From contig CALGGH010000160.1 in NCBI GenBank assembly GCA_937916415.1, forward strand, positions 1 to 14,416: a stretch of 14,416 bases of DNA, written 5' to 3'. The number at the start of each line of letters is the position of its first letter. Positions within the stretch are counted from its first letter, which is position 1. The notes beneath the pieces were generated by a model. The model worked only from the letters and a program-made list of their open reading frames with translations, did no database searches and was not told the DNA's origin. The translations under genes were made by a program, and so were the position numbers. This stretch comes from an uncultured Lachnospiraceae bacterium. GTDB taxonomy: Bacteria > Bacillota > Clostridia > Lachnospirales > Lachnospiraceae. Of this stretch, positions 5,997-13,680 are shown in pieces.

Positions 5997-7216
5997 ATCT
6001 GACTAAGCAGTCCAAATACAGATTACTTGCGTTAGCTTTGTCGTGCGCCGTTGCCGCGGTTTATATGTACGACTTTTTTTTCATGGTTGGAGAGCATGGA
6101 GTTAGCGGCAGTGACGTCAAGACGCAGATCGGATATATTGAGAGCTGGTGGGAGAACGGATCCCTGCCGCCGATGTGTCAGGTATATCCTCTATACTATT
6201 ATGTCATTAATGCGATGTTTCACGTCCTGCATTATTGGACTCCCGTCATTCTGGTGTTCGCCGGGGGATGGTCATTTGTGACCAATCTTGTTCAGATTGC
6301 TTTTGTCAGGCATCTTTGCGGCGGCAATTCCGGACTGTATCCCGTGCTTACGGGCACTGCGTTGAGCTTTGCCTGGCCGGTCTCCCTTCAGTATTCCTTC
6401 TTTGGCGGAGTTACTTTTTGGGAGATGCCGATGGAACAGGTCTTCCTTACGTCGGGGGCCACCAGTCCCAATCACAGTCTTACGTTTCTCTGTGTCAAAC
6501 CGTTTGCGCTTTTGAGCATTTATTTGTTTCTCCGTATTTTGGATCATGAAGAAGCACAAGGGCAAAGGGAGCTGATGCTCCTGCTTGTCGCGTTCTCCGG
6601 AGCACTTTTTCTTTCCGTTATCGCAAAACCAAATTTCTATCAGGCATTTGCTCCCGCGGGCGTAGTTGCGACAGTGGCGTATTTCGTCAAAAAGGGACGC
6701 AGGTCTTTTGGCAGATGCATCAGCATGGCGGCAGCATATCTTCCGGCTACGTTTTGGGTTTTATATGGGATGACGAAGAAACTCAACACTTTTGCCATAT
6801 CCCCCTTGGAAGGGATTCGGCTCTTTGGAAACGGTACTCCGCTTTGGATCGTTCTGGCCAGGGCGATCGTATTCTGCATTTTTGTGACTGCTTGCCTTCT
6901 CGCTTATCATAAAGCTGACGGCAGACTGCTTCTGGGCTGGCTGGTATATGCGTTTGGAACCGCGGAATTCCTGCTTCTGATAGAACCTGATGACATTTTG
7001 ACACTCAGCATGAGCTGGGGGTATTATATAGGTCAGTACGTGCTGTTTGCCGTCACCGCCGGGGGGTTCAGGCAATTATGCATGAACGTAAGAAACAGGA
7101 CCATGGCCATCTTAAGCCGGACGGGATGTTTGCTGCTTGCCGTCCATGCGGCCTTCGGCCTGCTTGTTTTTCTCGTGACGTGGTGGCCACGGTGGAGGTC
7201 GTTCCTGGGTATCTGA
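5993..7216 (+). CDS. Polytopic membrane protein, probable GT-C-type glycosyltransferase
   Basis: The product is 407 aa with roughly ten or more hydrophobic helices. I use ATG 5993, which overlaps the upstream TGA (ATGA) and has GGAAGAG (5978-5984) 8 nt upstream. After the first helix comes a short outer loop with an acidic residue in SGSDVKTQIGYIE (38-50) and then PMCQVYPLYYYVINAMFH (60-77). An Asp just after helix 1, followed by a YPLYY-like stretch, is the arrangement of many GT-C enzymes that use polyprenyl-phosphate sugars outside the membrane. Further landmarks are AKPNFYQAF (211-219) and SWGYYIGQYVLF (341-352). I do not recognise a named family with certainty. The alternative is a transport or flipping role. 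It lies directly behind the GDP-heptose genes and 3 nt ahead of another large membrane protein, with no gap for a promoter. Confidence 0.7.
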   Translation: MNLTKQSKYRLLALALSCAVAAVYMYDFFFMVGEHGVSGSDVKTQIGYIESWWENGSLPPMCQVYPLYYYVINAMFHVLHYWTPVILVFAGGWSFVTNLVQIAFVRHLCGGNSGLYPVLTGTALSFAWPVSLQYSFFGGVTFWEMPMEQVFLTSGATSPNHSLTFLCVKPFALLSIYLFLRILDHEEAQGQRELMLLLVAFSGALFLSVIAKPNFYQAFAPAGVVATVAYFVKKGRRSFGRCISMAAAYLPATFWVLYGMTKKLNTFAISPLEGIRLFGNGTPLWIVLARAIVFCIFVTACLLAYHKADGRLLLGWLVYAFGTAEFLLLIEPDDILTLSMSWGYYIGQYVLFAVTAGGFRQLCMNVRNRTMAILSRTGCLLLAVHAAFGLLVFLVTWWPRWRSFLGI

Positions 7217-7219
7217 TTT

Positions 7220-8968
7220 ATGAATAAAAAGCTTGTGATAGTTTGCTTTATATACGTACTGATCATTTCAGCGGCTTTTTGGATCATCACGCCGATTGGA
7301 ATTGATTTTGAAACCAATGCCTTGAGGATAGGAGAGCTGGCAGCCGAGCTGGCTCGACCGAATGGCGGTTTCCCTGTATATATTTATAGAAACCTGTATA
7401 ATCATTACGGGTATCCGATTCCGATATTCTACGGAAGCATATCGCTGCTCCCGTTTGCGCTGTTCGTCAGAATGGGCATGGGCGTGCTGACTGCATATAA
7501 GCTTATGATACTTACGGTATTCTGGATGAGTTTTTGCAGTGCGTATCTGTGCCTTGGCTCCTTCATCAGGGAACGGATCACGGTGTTCCTCGGCGCATTT
7601 CTCTACATGATCCAGCCGTTTTTTCTTACGGAGATATTTGTCAGGTCAGCCAACAGCGGCGGCCTTGTTTTTGTGTTCATCCCCTTGGTTATTACCGGAT
7701 ATCTTAAGATCACGGCTGATGATCCGGATTACCGGCGGGGCATCATGCTGCTGGCCGTCGGAATGTCCGGGGTCATCACCAGTCATGTGACTTCAACTGT
7801 CCTGGTTACGATAGCGCTTTTTGTGCTGTTTTTGATTCAGCTTCCCAACATGAGCTGCAGATTATGCAAGACCCTGATGATCGTTCTTGCGGCGATCCTG
7901 TGTTTTGCATTGACTGCGTGGTATCTGATGCCGATGCTTGAACAGATGATCGGAGGGAACTTCGTGGGATCTTCCGTCCACGAACTGATGATACCCAACG
8001 AAAACCTGTTTGGTCTTTTGATTCCCATGCATCTGAGCCTGGCCTTATCGTCGATCATGAAGGCTGACCTGCCGCTTTCGATGATAGGCGGAACCGTGCT
8101 GACCATGTGTGCAACCGTCATATGGCTGGCGATACGAGGACGCGGGGAACATGCAAAGGCTGCGCCCGGTTCAGATGGCGCCGTACCGGAAAAGACAGAA
8201 AAGCTGCTTGGGTGCACGTATTTTTTTATTGTATTTCTCCTGCTGTTTCATTGGACCATCGTGGAACAGCGGATTGCGTTCATACAGTTTGCCTGGAGGA
8301 TTTTTCTCATTGCCTCGGTGGCTGAATCGGTGCTGAACGTCATTCTGATCCACAGACTTCGAAGTAAGGCCTTTAACAGATTTCGGCTGATCGCGGGGAT
8401 GGCCGTGGGAATATACGTGATAGTGTTCTTTTTCGGATACCATGCCATTAAGAATACGGTCCCGGCCCTGATCGGAAGCATTGGAGGAAGGGACGTCAGT
8501 ACATACGAGTACGCGTATGAATCTTATACCGCGGATGATCTGTATCTGCCAACATGCGTTGACAAGGAATACGTTTATGAGAATGAACGGGAAGTAACCG
8601 CAACCACTGCGGATGGCATCGATTGCTCCGACATGGTGGAATATCAGATTGATGAGGCCCGGGGAACGGTGTCCTTTGGTTTTGGTGAAGAAGCCTTGAC
8701 CGAAGACGTTACCGTTACTTGTCCATTTATTATGTATAAAGGATATAGTGCAGTCAATACCGGCTCGGGCGAAAGATTTGACATGGAAATGAATGGAGAA
8801 GGGATGGCGAACGTAATCATTCCTGCCGGTTCAAAGGGGGAATGCGTCGTGAGCTATACTGGCACGACCGTTCAAAGGGCATCTTACGTGATCAGTCTTG
8901 TCGCCGGCCTGGGGTGCCTGACATGCTGCGGAACGTTTGGATTTAAACATGCGATTAAAGTTAAATGA
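7220..8968 (+). CDS. Large membrane protein resembling the 6-pyruvoyl-tetrahydropterin-synthase-related/YfhO-type GT-C group
   Basis: The product is 582 aa. About a dozen membrane helices fill residues 1-440. A soluble, acidic, beta-rich segment follows (about 440-555), and a final helix near 558-575. After helix 1 the outer loop has IGIDFETNALRIGELAAEL (26-44), then NHYGYPIPIFYGSISLLPF (61-79). An Asp followed by a GYPxPIFY stretch is the pattern I associate with membrane proteins annotated as PTPS-related, which are thought to be GT-C glycosyltransferases despite the name. The C-terminal soluble part is like those of YfhO-type proteins and probably faces outward. The ATG at 7220 is only 3 nt after the upstream stop. 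There is no good ribosome site in the normal window (GGAGG lies 21 nt away, TGGG at 10 nt), so translation may depend on coupling. The 3' end overlaps the next gene by 20 nt. The family call is by memory and moderate. Confidence 0.68.
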   Translation: MNKKLVIVCFIYVLIISAAFWIITPIGIDFETNALRIGELAAELARPNGGFPVYIYRNLYNHYGYPIPIFYGSISLLPFALFVRMGMGVLTAYKLMILTVFWMSFCSAYLCLGSFIRERITVFLGAFLYMIQPFFLTEIFVRSANSGGLVFVFIPLVITGYLKITADDPDYRRGIMLLAVGMSGVITSHVTSTVLVTIALFVLFLIQLPNMSCRLCKTLMIVLAAILCFALTAWYLMPMLEQMIGGNFVGSSVHELMIPNENLFGLLIPMHLSLALSSIMKADLPLSMIGGTVLTMCATVIWLAIRGRGEHAKAAPGSDGAVPEKTEKLLGCTYFFIVFLLLFHWTIVEQRIAFIQFAWRIFLIASVAESVLNVILIHRLRSKAFNRFRLIAGMAVGIYVIVFFFGYHAIKNTVPALIGSIGGRDVSTYEYAYESYTADDLYLPTCVDKEYVYENEREVTATTADGIDCSDMVEYQIDEARGTVSFGFGEEALTEDVTVTCPFIMYKGYSAVNTGSGERFDMEMNGEGMANVIIPAGSKGECVVSYTGTTVQRASYVISLVAGLGCLTCCGTFGFKHAIKVK

Positions 8969-10487
8969 ATCTCTGTTAACCTTATATCTTACCTTTATGT
9001 CGTTTTCGTCGATTTATCTGTACGTAACGAGGAATAAGACACGGCTGATCCTGATAGTTTTGGGGTTATTGGCAGTTTTTTACGTCTTATCGACTTTTCT
9101 GTGTAACATAACGAATCGTCTGACCCTGAAACCCCTGTCAAAAGTTTCCGGGCGCGGCTTATGGCTGATTTTTGCCGCGGCTTTTCTGATCTCGTTTGCT
9201 GTTTTTATCATTGCTTTTTCTGCTGCGTTCCCGGGTTCATTTGAAAATGACAGCATAGCCCAGATGAGACAGGCCATTACGGGAATATATGATGACTGGC
9301 ATCCGATATGGCATACGCTGGCATATTTTACCCTTCCGTACAGAATCTTCGGCACGCCTTCGGCGGTTGTCGTGCTTCAGATCACGTACCTTTCACTGGC
9401 AATCGCTTATATGACCCTGATCATCCTGAAGCATGCTGGCGTGACCTGGAGCCTGATTTCGTTTACGTATCTGGTCTTTAATCCATTTACGCTGTTTTTG
9501 GTGACGGCTCCGCTAAAGGACGTCGGTTTTGCCACTGCATCCCTGATCTCCATGTCGATCGGAGTGGATATATACTTTTCCGGTTATTCCCGGGAAACGC
9601 CCATGATCAAATGCGTGATATTGGGGTTCATGCTGGCTAATGCGGCCATTTTCAGACATAACGGGATTTTGTTCAGCGCGTTTGTGCTTATTGCATTGTT
9701 TTTTATCCGTGAAAAAAGAAAATGGCTGGCGGCGGTGATTGCATTTGCCGCATCCATGGTGATAATTCAAGTGTCGGCATACGGGCTGACGGACGCGACT
9801 CATATTGATACCGCGGTAATACAGGTGACTGGTCTGCCATTGTCGATCATCGGTAACGTGGCTAAGGATACGCCGGAACTATTGGATGAAGAGACGAAGG
9901 AATTCGTGTATGGGATCGCACCGGCCGAGGTCTGGCAGGAACGGTATTCAAGGGGAAACTTTAATCTCATTAAATACGGCGGAATACATAATCCCGACGT
10001 GATAGAAGAAGCCGGAGCCCTAAATATTGTTAAGATGGCATTGAGAAGTGCGGCAGCTTCTCCACAGGCAGCACTTGAAGCTTTTTTTGCGCTGACGGAT
10101 TTTGTTTACGGATTCGACGTCCAGGATAAGGCTGACATAGACGTGATCTGCTTTTCCATTGCGGATAATGATCTGGGCATATCGTATGAGGGAAACGAAC
10201 GGATGGCCGGCCTGCTGAATGGATATTACCGGGTCCTTAAGCTCCATGGCTGGAACTTTATACGGAAGCTTGGCTTTACGGTGTTTATGCCGATGCTTGT
10301 TATTGCCGCGTCATGCCGGCTCAATTCTCTAAAGGACTGGAGAAGGATCCTGTGGTCATTTCCGCTTCTTGCGTATGATTTTGGAACCATGCTGCTGCTT
10401 AGCGGACATGACGCGAGGTTTTTTTACGTCAGTTTCCTGATCTGGCCGTTAACCATTATTGCCCTGCTGAATAAGAATAATGAATGA
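8949..10487 (+). CDS. DUF6020-like polytopic membrane protein, probable glycosyltransferase
   Basis: The product is 512 aa with many membrane helices. I prefer ATG 8949 (MRLKLNESLL). A TTG at 8937 would add four residues. The start overlaps the previous gene by 20 nt and only a weak GGA (8939-8941) precedes it. The large outer loop after the early helices has FPGSFENDSIAQM (94-106) with Asp101, then DDWHPIWHTL (115-124). Later come APLKDVGFA (187-195), IFRHNGILF (234-242), and SGHDARFFYVS near the C-terminus. A PGxxxxDS segment followed by DWHP, K-D, R-x-N-G and D-x-R-F-F motifs is how I recall the DUF6020 family of Gram-positive glycan clusters, which resembles GT-C enzymes in layout. The acceptor and donor are unknown. 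It closes the first operon: 257 nt without an obvious gene follow. Confidence 0.7.
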   Translation: MRLKLNESLLTLYLTFMSFSSIYLYVTRNKTRLILIVLGLLAVFYVLSTFLCNITNRLTLKPLSKVSGRGLWLIFAAAFLISFAVFIIAFSAAFPGSFENDSIAQMRQAITGIYDDWHPIWHTLAYFTLPYRIFGTPSAVVVLQITYLSLAIAYMTLIILKHAGVTWSLISFTYLVFNPFTLFLVTAPLKDVGFATASLISMSIGVDIYFSGYSRETPMIKCVILGFMLANAAIFRHNGILFSAFVLIALFFIREKRKWLAAVIAFAASMVIIQVSAYGLTDATHIDTAVIQVTGLPLSIIGNVAKDTPELLDEETKEFVYGIAPAEVWQERYSRGNFNLIKYGGIHNPDVIEEAGALNIVKMALRSAAASPQAALEAFFALTDFVYGFDVQDKADIDVICFSIADNDLGISYEGNERMAGLLNGYYRVLKLHGWNFIRKLGFTVFMPMLVIAASCRLNSLKDWRRILWSFPLLAYDFGTMLLLSGHDARFFYVSFLIWPLTIIALLNKNNE

Positions 10488-10522
10488 GCATAATGAAGGA
10501 GCATAATGAAGGAGCATGAATG
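10486..10522 (+). repeat. Tandem 13-bp repeats carrying ribosome-site-like AAGGAG and ATG
   Basis: gagcataatgaag occurs at 10486-10498 and 10499-10511, followed by a partial, altered third copy from 10512 (gagcatgaatg). The first copy overlaps the stop codon of the upstream gene. Each junction creates AAGGAG (10496-10501 and 10509-10514) close to ATG triplets. Confidence 0.85.
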
Positions 10523-10549
10523 CTTTGCTTAGGATTAGTAACAAAATGA
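10520..10549 (+). CDS. Possible 9-codon leader ORF (weak)
   Basis: ATG at 10520 opens a frame MLCLGLVTK ending at TGA 10547-10549. AAGGAG at 10509-10514 is 5 nt upstream, which is good spacing. Very short frames with a ribosome site occur by chance, and the site is part of a tandem repeat, so this is recorded only as a possibility. Confidence 0.15.
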   Translation: MLCLGLVTK

Positions 10550-10603
10550 CTTGAGCATGTTGCGCAGAATGAATCCGTTCAAGGGAGGCGGAGGAAGGAG
10601 TCG

Positions 10604-10711
10604 ATGCGGGCATCGGCGACTGACGACAACGAAGCTTGGGTGGATTCAGGCAAGCAAGATGCCAAGTTTATTTTGGGACTGATCCTGAGGGAAACGCTGC
10701 CGTTGCCGTAG
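10604..10711 (+). CDS. Possible 35-aa small ORF in the inter-operon gap
   Basis: ATG 10604 has a very strong purine-rich site upstream (AGGAAGGAG, 10592-10600), though it is only 3 nt away. The frame reads 35 aa with AWVDSGKQDAKFILGLILRE (11-30) and stops at TAG 10709-10711. The same frame is open upstream to 10550. No family is recognised. It could be a real small protein, the worn tail of a lost gene, or chance. Apart from this, the repeats and the -10-like element, the gap 10488-10744 shows nothing I can name. Confidence 0.25.
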   Translation: MRASATDDNEAWVDSGKQDAKFILGLILRETLPLP

Positions 10712-10728
10712 CGAATAATCCCGTGAAC

Positions 10729-10737
10729 TGTTATACT
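10729..10737 (+). promoter_or_regulatory. Extended -10 promoter element just before the DUF6056-like gene
   Basis: TG (10729-10730), one base, then TATACT (10732-10737) forms TGnTATACT, an extended -10 with 5 of 6 matches in the hexamer. No good -35 is present at the usual distance, as is common for this class. The predicted start of transcription, near 10744, coincides with the ATG at 10745, so the message would be leaderless or nearly so. Confidence 0.35.
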
Positions 10738-10744
10738 GAATAAT

Positions 10745-12052
10745 ATGAGTCGTAAATGCGTTAAACTATTATTATTTAATATTTTCTGGTTTGCAGTCAT
10801 TGCCTTTTTGTCATGCCGCATGCCTTTTTATGCCGATGATTATCTTCATCGCACTTCTTTTGAGACAGGTGAGGACATAACTAGCGTAGCGATGATCTTC
10901 CCTTCGGTCATGAAGTATTATCAGATATGGGGAGGCCGCGCCGTCTCAATGTTCTTCATTCAGCTTATGCTTATGCTGCCCAGGTGGGTATATGCGGTTC
11001 TGAACGGACTGATCTACGTTGCGGTACTCAACGTGACGTATGAATATGCACGTTCATCCGGGAATTGTTCCGAAGAGGACGTCAGGCTCATTGTTACGTC
11101 CTTCGTAAGCTTTCTGCTATGGTTTTTTATGCCGGATTTTGAAGGCGTTGTTACGTGGACCACTGGTACGGTTACGTATCTGTGGATGAATCTGATAATA
11201 CTGGTTTTCGGTTTGTGGTATTACAGGGATTACCTGTATAAGATTGGCAGGCTGAATCCCGACGTTACTCATGACGACATGGCTTCAGGATGGAAGAGGA
11301 CGGCCGGTTTTGCGGGGTACGCGTGTTTGGGACTCTGTGCCGGCATGTCTGATGAGGCGGGAGCATGCGCTCTCATGCTGGGACTTGCGCTGTACGTCTT
11401 TATCCTTCTTAAGAGGCATAAACCCATAGAACCCACAAAATGGATCGGCATGTTTTCGTGCGCGGCCGGGTTCGGCTTGCTGATGCTGGCTCCGGGCAAC
11501 AGGGTCAGATCGGCTGAGGCGAGCGGGGCTGCGGAGGCAGGCGCTTCCCTGATATCCGTCGGGTTGCACCGGGTAGGCAGGGAAACCTTTTACACGTTGC
11601 TGTATCTGACCATTCCGGTAGCCATATGTCTGATCCTGTGGGTCCTGGCAGAAAAAAAGAAACTCAGGCTGGCAAGCGTGATCACCGACATATCTGCCGG
11701 CGGCACGTTTATGTATCTGGCTCTTGCGTTTGTCAGCATATACGTAATGACGTTCGCATCCGGATTTGCAGACAGGATTTTTCAGTTTCCGCTTTTGATG
11801 ATCACCATAGCTGCCGGCATTTCCCTGGTAAGGCTGATATCCGGAGCTACGGATGGCAAAGTGGACAAAACGGTACGTACGGCCGTCGGGATCGCTGTTT
11901 TGCTTTTGCTCATCATGGTACTTACGGAAGTTACGGCGGGTACGCTGTATGCCTGCCAGTCAGGTACCTTTTTTGACAGGAAAAAGCTGCTTTATCGCAT
12001 TGACGATCTGTCGGTTGACGGACTCATGCCGGGAAACGGGATAAGCCGGTAA
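10745..12052 (+). CDS. DUF6056-like polytopic membrane protein
   Basis: The product is 435 aa with about ten to twelve hydrophobic helices. Helix 1 (about 7-24) is followed by MPFYADDYLHRTSF (26-39), then YYQIWGGRAVSMFFIQL (58-74), and WTTGTVTYLWMNL (138-150). A DDY just after helix 1, a WxGR and a WxxGxxxYLW motif are what I recall for DUF6056, a family common in glycan clusters with a GT-C-like arrangement. The acidic pair after helix 1 would be the catalytic candidate. ATG 10745 is the only usable start because an in-frame TGA lies at 10724-10726 and the first helix needs this start. There is no ribosome site upstream. It appears to be the first gene of a second transcription unit, with the polymerase gene 20 nt behind it. 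The exact function is unknown. Confidence 0.72.
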   Translation: MSRKCVKLLLFNIFWFAVIAFLSCRMPFYADDYLHRTSFETGEDITSVAMIFPSVMKYYQIWGGRAVSMFFIQLMLMLPRWVYAVLNGLIYVAVLNVTYEYARSSGNCSEEDVRLIVTSFVSFLLWFFMPDFEGVVTWTTGTVTYLWMNLIILVFGLWYYRDYLYKIGRLNPDVTHDDMASGWKRTAGFAGYACLGLCAGMSDEAGACALMLGLALYVFILLKRHKPIEPTKWIGMFSCAAGFGLLMLAPGNRVRSAEASGAAEAGASLISVGLHRVGRETFYTLLYLTIPVAICLILWVLAEKKKLRLASVITDISAGGTFMYLALAFVSIYVMTFASGFADRIFQFPLLMITIAAGISLVRLISGATDGKVDKTVRTAVGIAVLLLLIMVLTEVTAGTLYACQSGTFFDRKKLLYRIDDLSVDGLMPGNGISR

Positions 12053-12072
12053 AATCGGATGGCTGGTTTCAG

Positions 12073-13680
12073 ATGCTCGGATTAAGCAAGGAACGGAGAA
12101 AGGCATACGGAGAGGCGGTTTTTCTACTGTATTTCGTCCTGATGATCAGTGCGAGAGCCGTAGGATTATACGAGGGTACGACTGTCTATACGGTCGTACT
12201 TTTGTTTGCGATGATCCTTTTCGGGATCAAGGTCCTGATTACCGGACACAGCTTACGTGAATATATAATCATGATCGCATGTCTTGGAATAACAGGAATA
12301 GTGTATCTGAATACCGGAGAAAAGGGACTGATCATATGCTTTATGACTGTATTTGGGATGAAATGTGTTGACCGTCGTAAGGTAATACTGTATGGGGCGA
12401 TTTCTGCCGCGCTCTGTATTACGTTCAGGGTATTTACCGGAGTGTTCGGAATTCTGCCGGAAAAGTACTATCCGCAGATGCGCGATGGGATCGGGCTGAT
12501 GTTCAGACACTCTCTGGGATACGTTCATCCGAATACCCTGCATATGAACGTTCTCATGCTAAGCATGATGATAATATATCTGTGCTCATCAGGATTGAAT
12601 GAAGTTAAGCAGATAAAAAAGCGTGACCGTGTCATCCGTCTCGTGGCATTAGACATTCTGGTGTTTGCATATAACGTGTATGTCTTTTTTTATTCCGGAA
12701 GCCGAACAGGACTGTTGGCAGCGGCGGTTTATGTTTTTGTCAGTTTCTGGTTCTTTATGAGACCGGTTCCGGGTATTGTCGAGAAAGCAGCCTGTTATGC
12801 AGCATATCCCGTTGTCTGCTTTATATCTGTGGTATTGCCGTTTATTCTGCCCGATGGGATATTTGAAAAGATAGACCGTACCGTTTTCAATACACGCTTA
12901 ACCATAGCCAGATATTTTATGAGCAACAACCGCATTTCCCTGTTTGGCATCCGACTGAACAATCCATTGCCGGAATATCGGACGTATGGCCTTGATATGT
13001 CGCATATGTATCTGTTTCTGCAGCTTGGACTGGTAGCCTTTGTGATGATCGGCATGTTTACAATGGGGTTTGTGCACCTGGCTCTGCGAAAAGGGATGAT
13101 GGCTGAACTGGCAGTGCTTCTGGGAACGTTGTTTGCCGGAATCTGGGAACCGTATCTCTATAATCTCGGATTCAAAAATTTCACCTATGTTTTTATGGGA
13201 ACTCTGCTGTATGAGCTTACTTCGGAATCGGAGGATCATCTATATGCGAAATCGGATTCTGACAGCTGGATTTTCGGATTCCGGATTGGCGAAGCCTTAT
13301 GCCTAAGAAGGCTCCTGATCACTGCCGCTGTCGGCATGCTTGCCGGGTGTATTGCCGCATCCGTGTATTTAGCAGCAACAGATGTTCCCTCGGCTCTGTA
13401 TGCGGATCTGTCGGAGGATGAGAGCGGTGTCGGATTTGGAATGGAAGAGCTTTACCTTTCTCCGGAGGAGATTTCACAATTAAGATCGGACGGCAATCTG
13501 GTGGTTGGATATGCTGACGGCAAAACCCCAATGTACAAATATGATTCGGGCATAGCGGTTTCGGAGTATCACAAACGTGCATTAAGCGTGGGCGTGTGGA
13601 CCGGACTTGCGTTTGCTGCGGCCGTGGCTTTTGTCGGAACGGCTTTGGACAAAAACAGGGGTACGGGCAGAGATGAATAA
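12073..13680 (+). CDS. wzy: Wzy-like polysaccharide polymerase with C-terminal two-helix extension
   Basis: Wzy-type proteins join lipid-linked repeat units on the outer face of the membrane. The product is 535 aa. Residues 1-385 are the polymerase-like part, with about ten helices and the hallmark loop RHSLGYVHPNTLHMN (145-159). YSGSRTG (207-213) follows, and a large outer loop lies after about 262. HPN and SGSRTG match the ligase/polymerase (Wzy_C) group. Residues after about 412 are additional: a helix (about 414-434), an outer, acidic domain of about 70 residues with MEELYLSPEEISQLRSDG (457-474), and a last helix (about 505-524). The start at ATG 12073 has only a weak GGATGG 10 nt upstream. 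The 3' end overlaps the acyltransferase by 8 nt. Typical Wzy proteins are near 400-450 aa, so this one is long. O-antigen-ligase-like transfer instead of polymerisation cannot be excluded. Confidence 0.78.
   Translation: MLGLSKERRKAYGEAVFLLYFVLMISARAVGLYEGTTVYTVVLLFAMILFGIKVLITGHSLREYIIMIACLGITGIVYLNTGEKGLIICFMTVFGMKCVDRRKVILYGAISAALCITFRVFTGVFGILPEKYYPQMRDGIGLMFRHSLGYVHPNTLHMNVLMLSMMIIYLCSSGLNEVKQIKKRDRVIRLVALDILVFAYNVYVFFYSGSRTGLLAAAVYVFVSFWFFMRPVPGIVEKAACYAAYPVVCFISVVLPFILPDGIFEKIDRTVFNTRLTIARYFMSNNRISLFGIRLNNPLPEYRTYGLDMSHMYLFLQLGLVAFVMIGMFTMGFVHLALRKGMMAELAVLLGTLFAGIWEPYLYNLGFKNFTYVFMGTLLYELTSESEDHLYAKSDSDSWIFGFRIGEALCLRRLLITAAVGMLAGCIAASVYLAATDVPSALYADLSEDESGVGFGMEELYLSPEEISQLRSDGNLVVGYADGKTPMYKYDSGIAVSEYHKRALSVGVWTGLAFAAAVAFVGTALDKNRGTGRDE

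Noticed and set aside
10453..10481. cattatt/aataatg inverted repeat at the end of the DUF6020-like gene as a terminator
   Set aside because: Only seven A/T-rich pairs around a 15-nt loop, inside coding sequence and without a U tract.
10579..10821. 80-codon minus-strand frame across the inter-operon gap
   Set aside because: It runs antisense through the first membrane helix of the DUF6056-like gene, has only a weak ribosome-site match and no recognisable domain.
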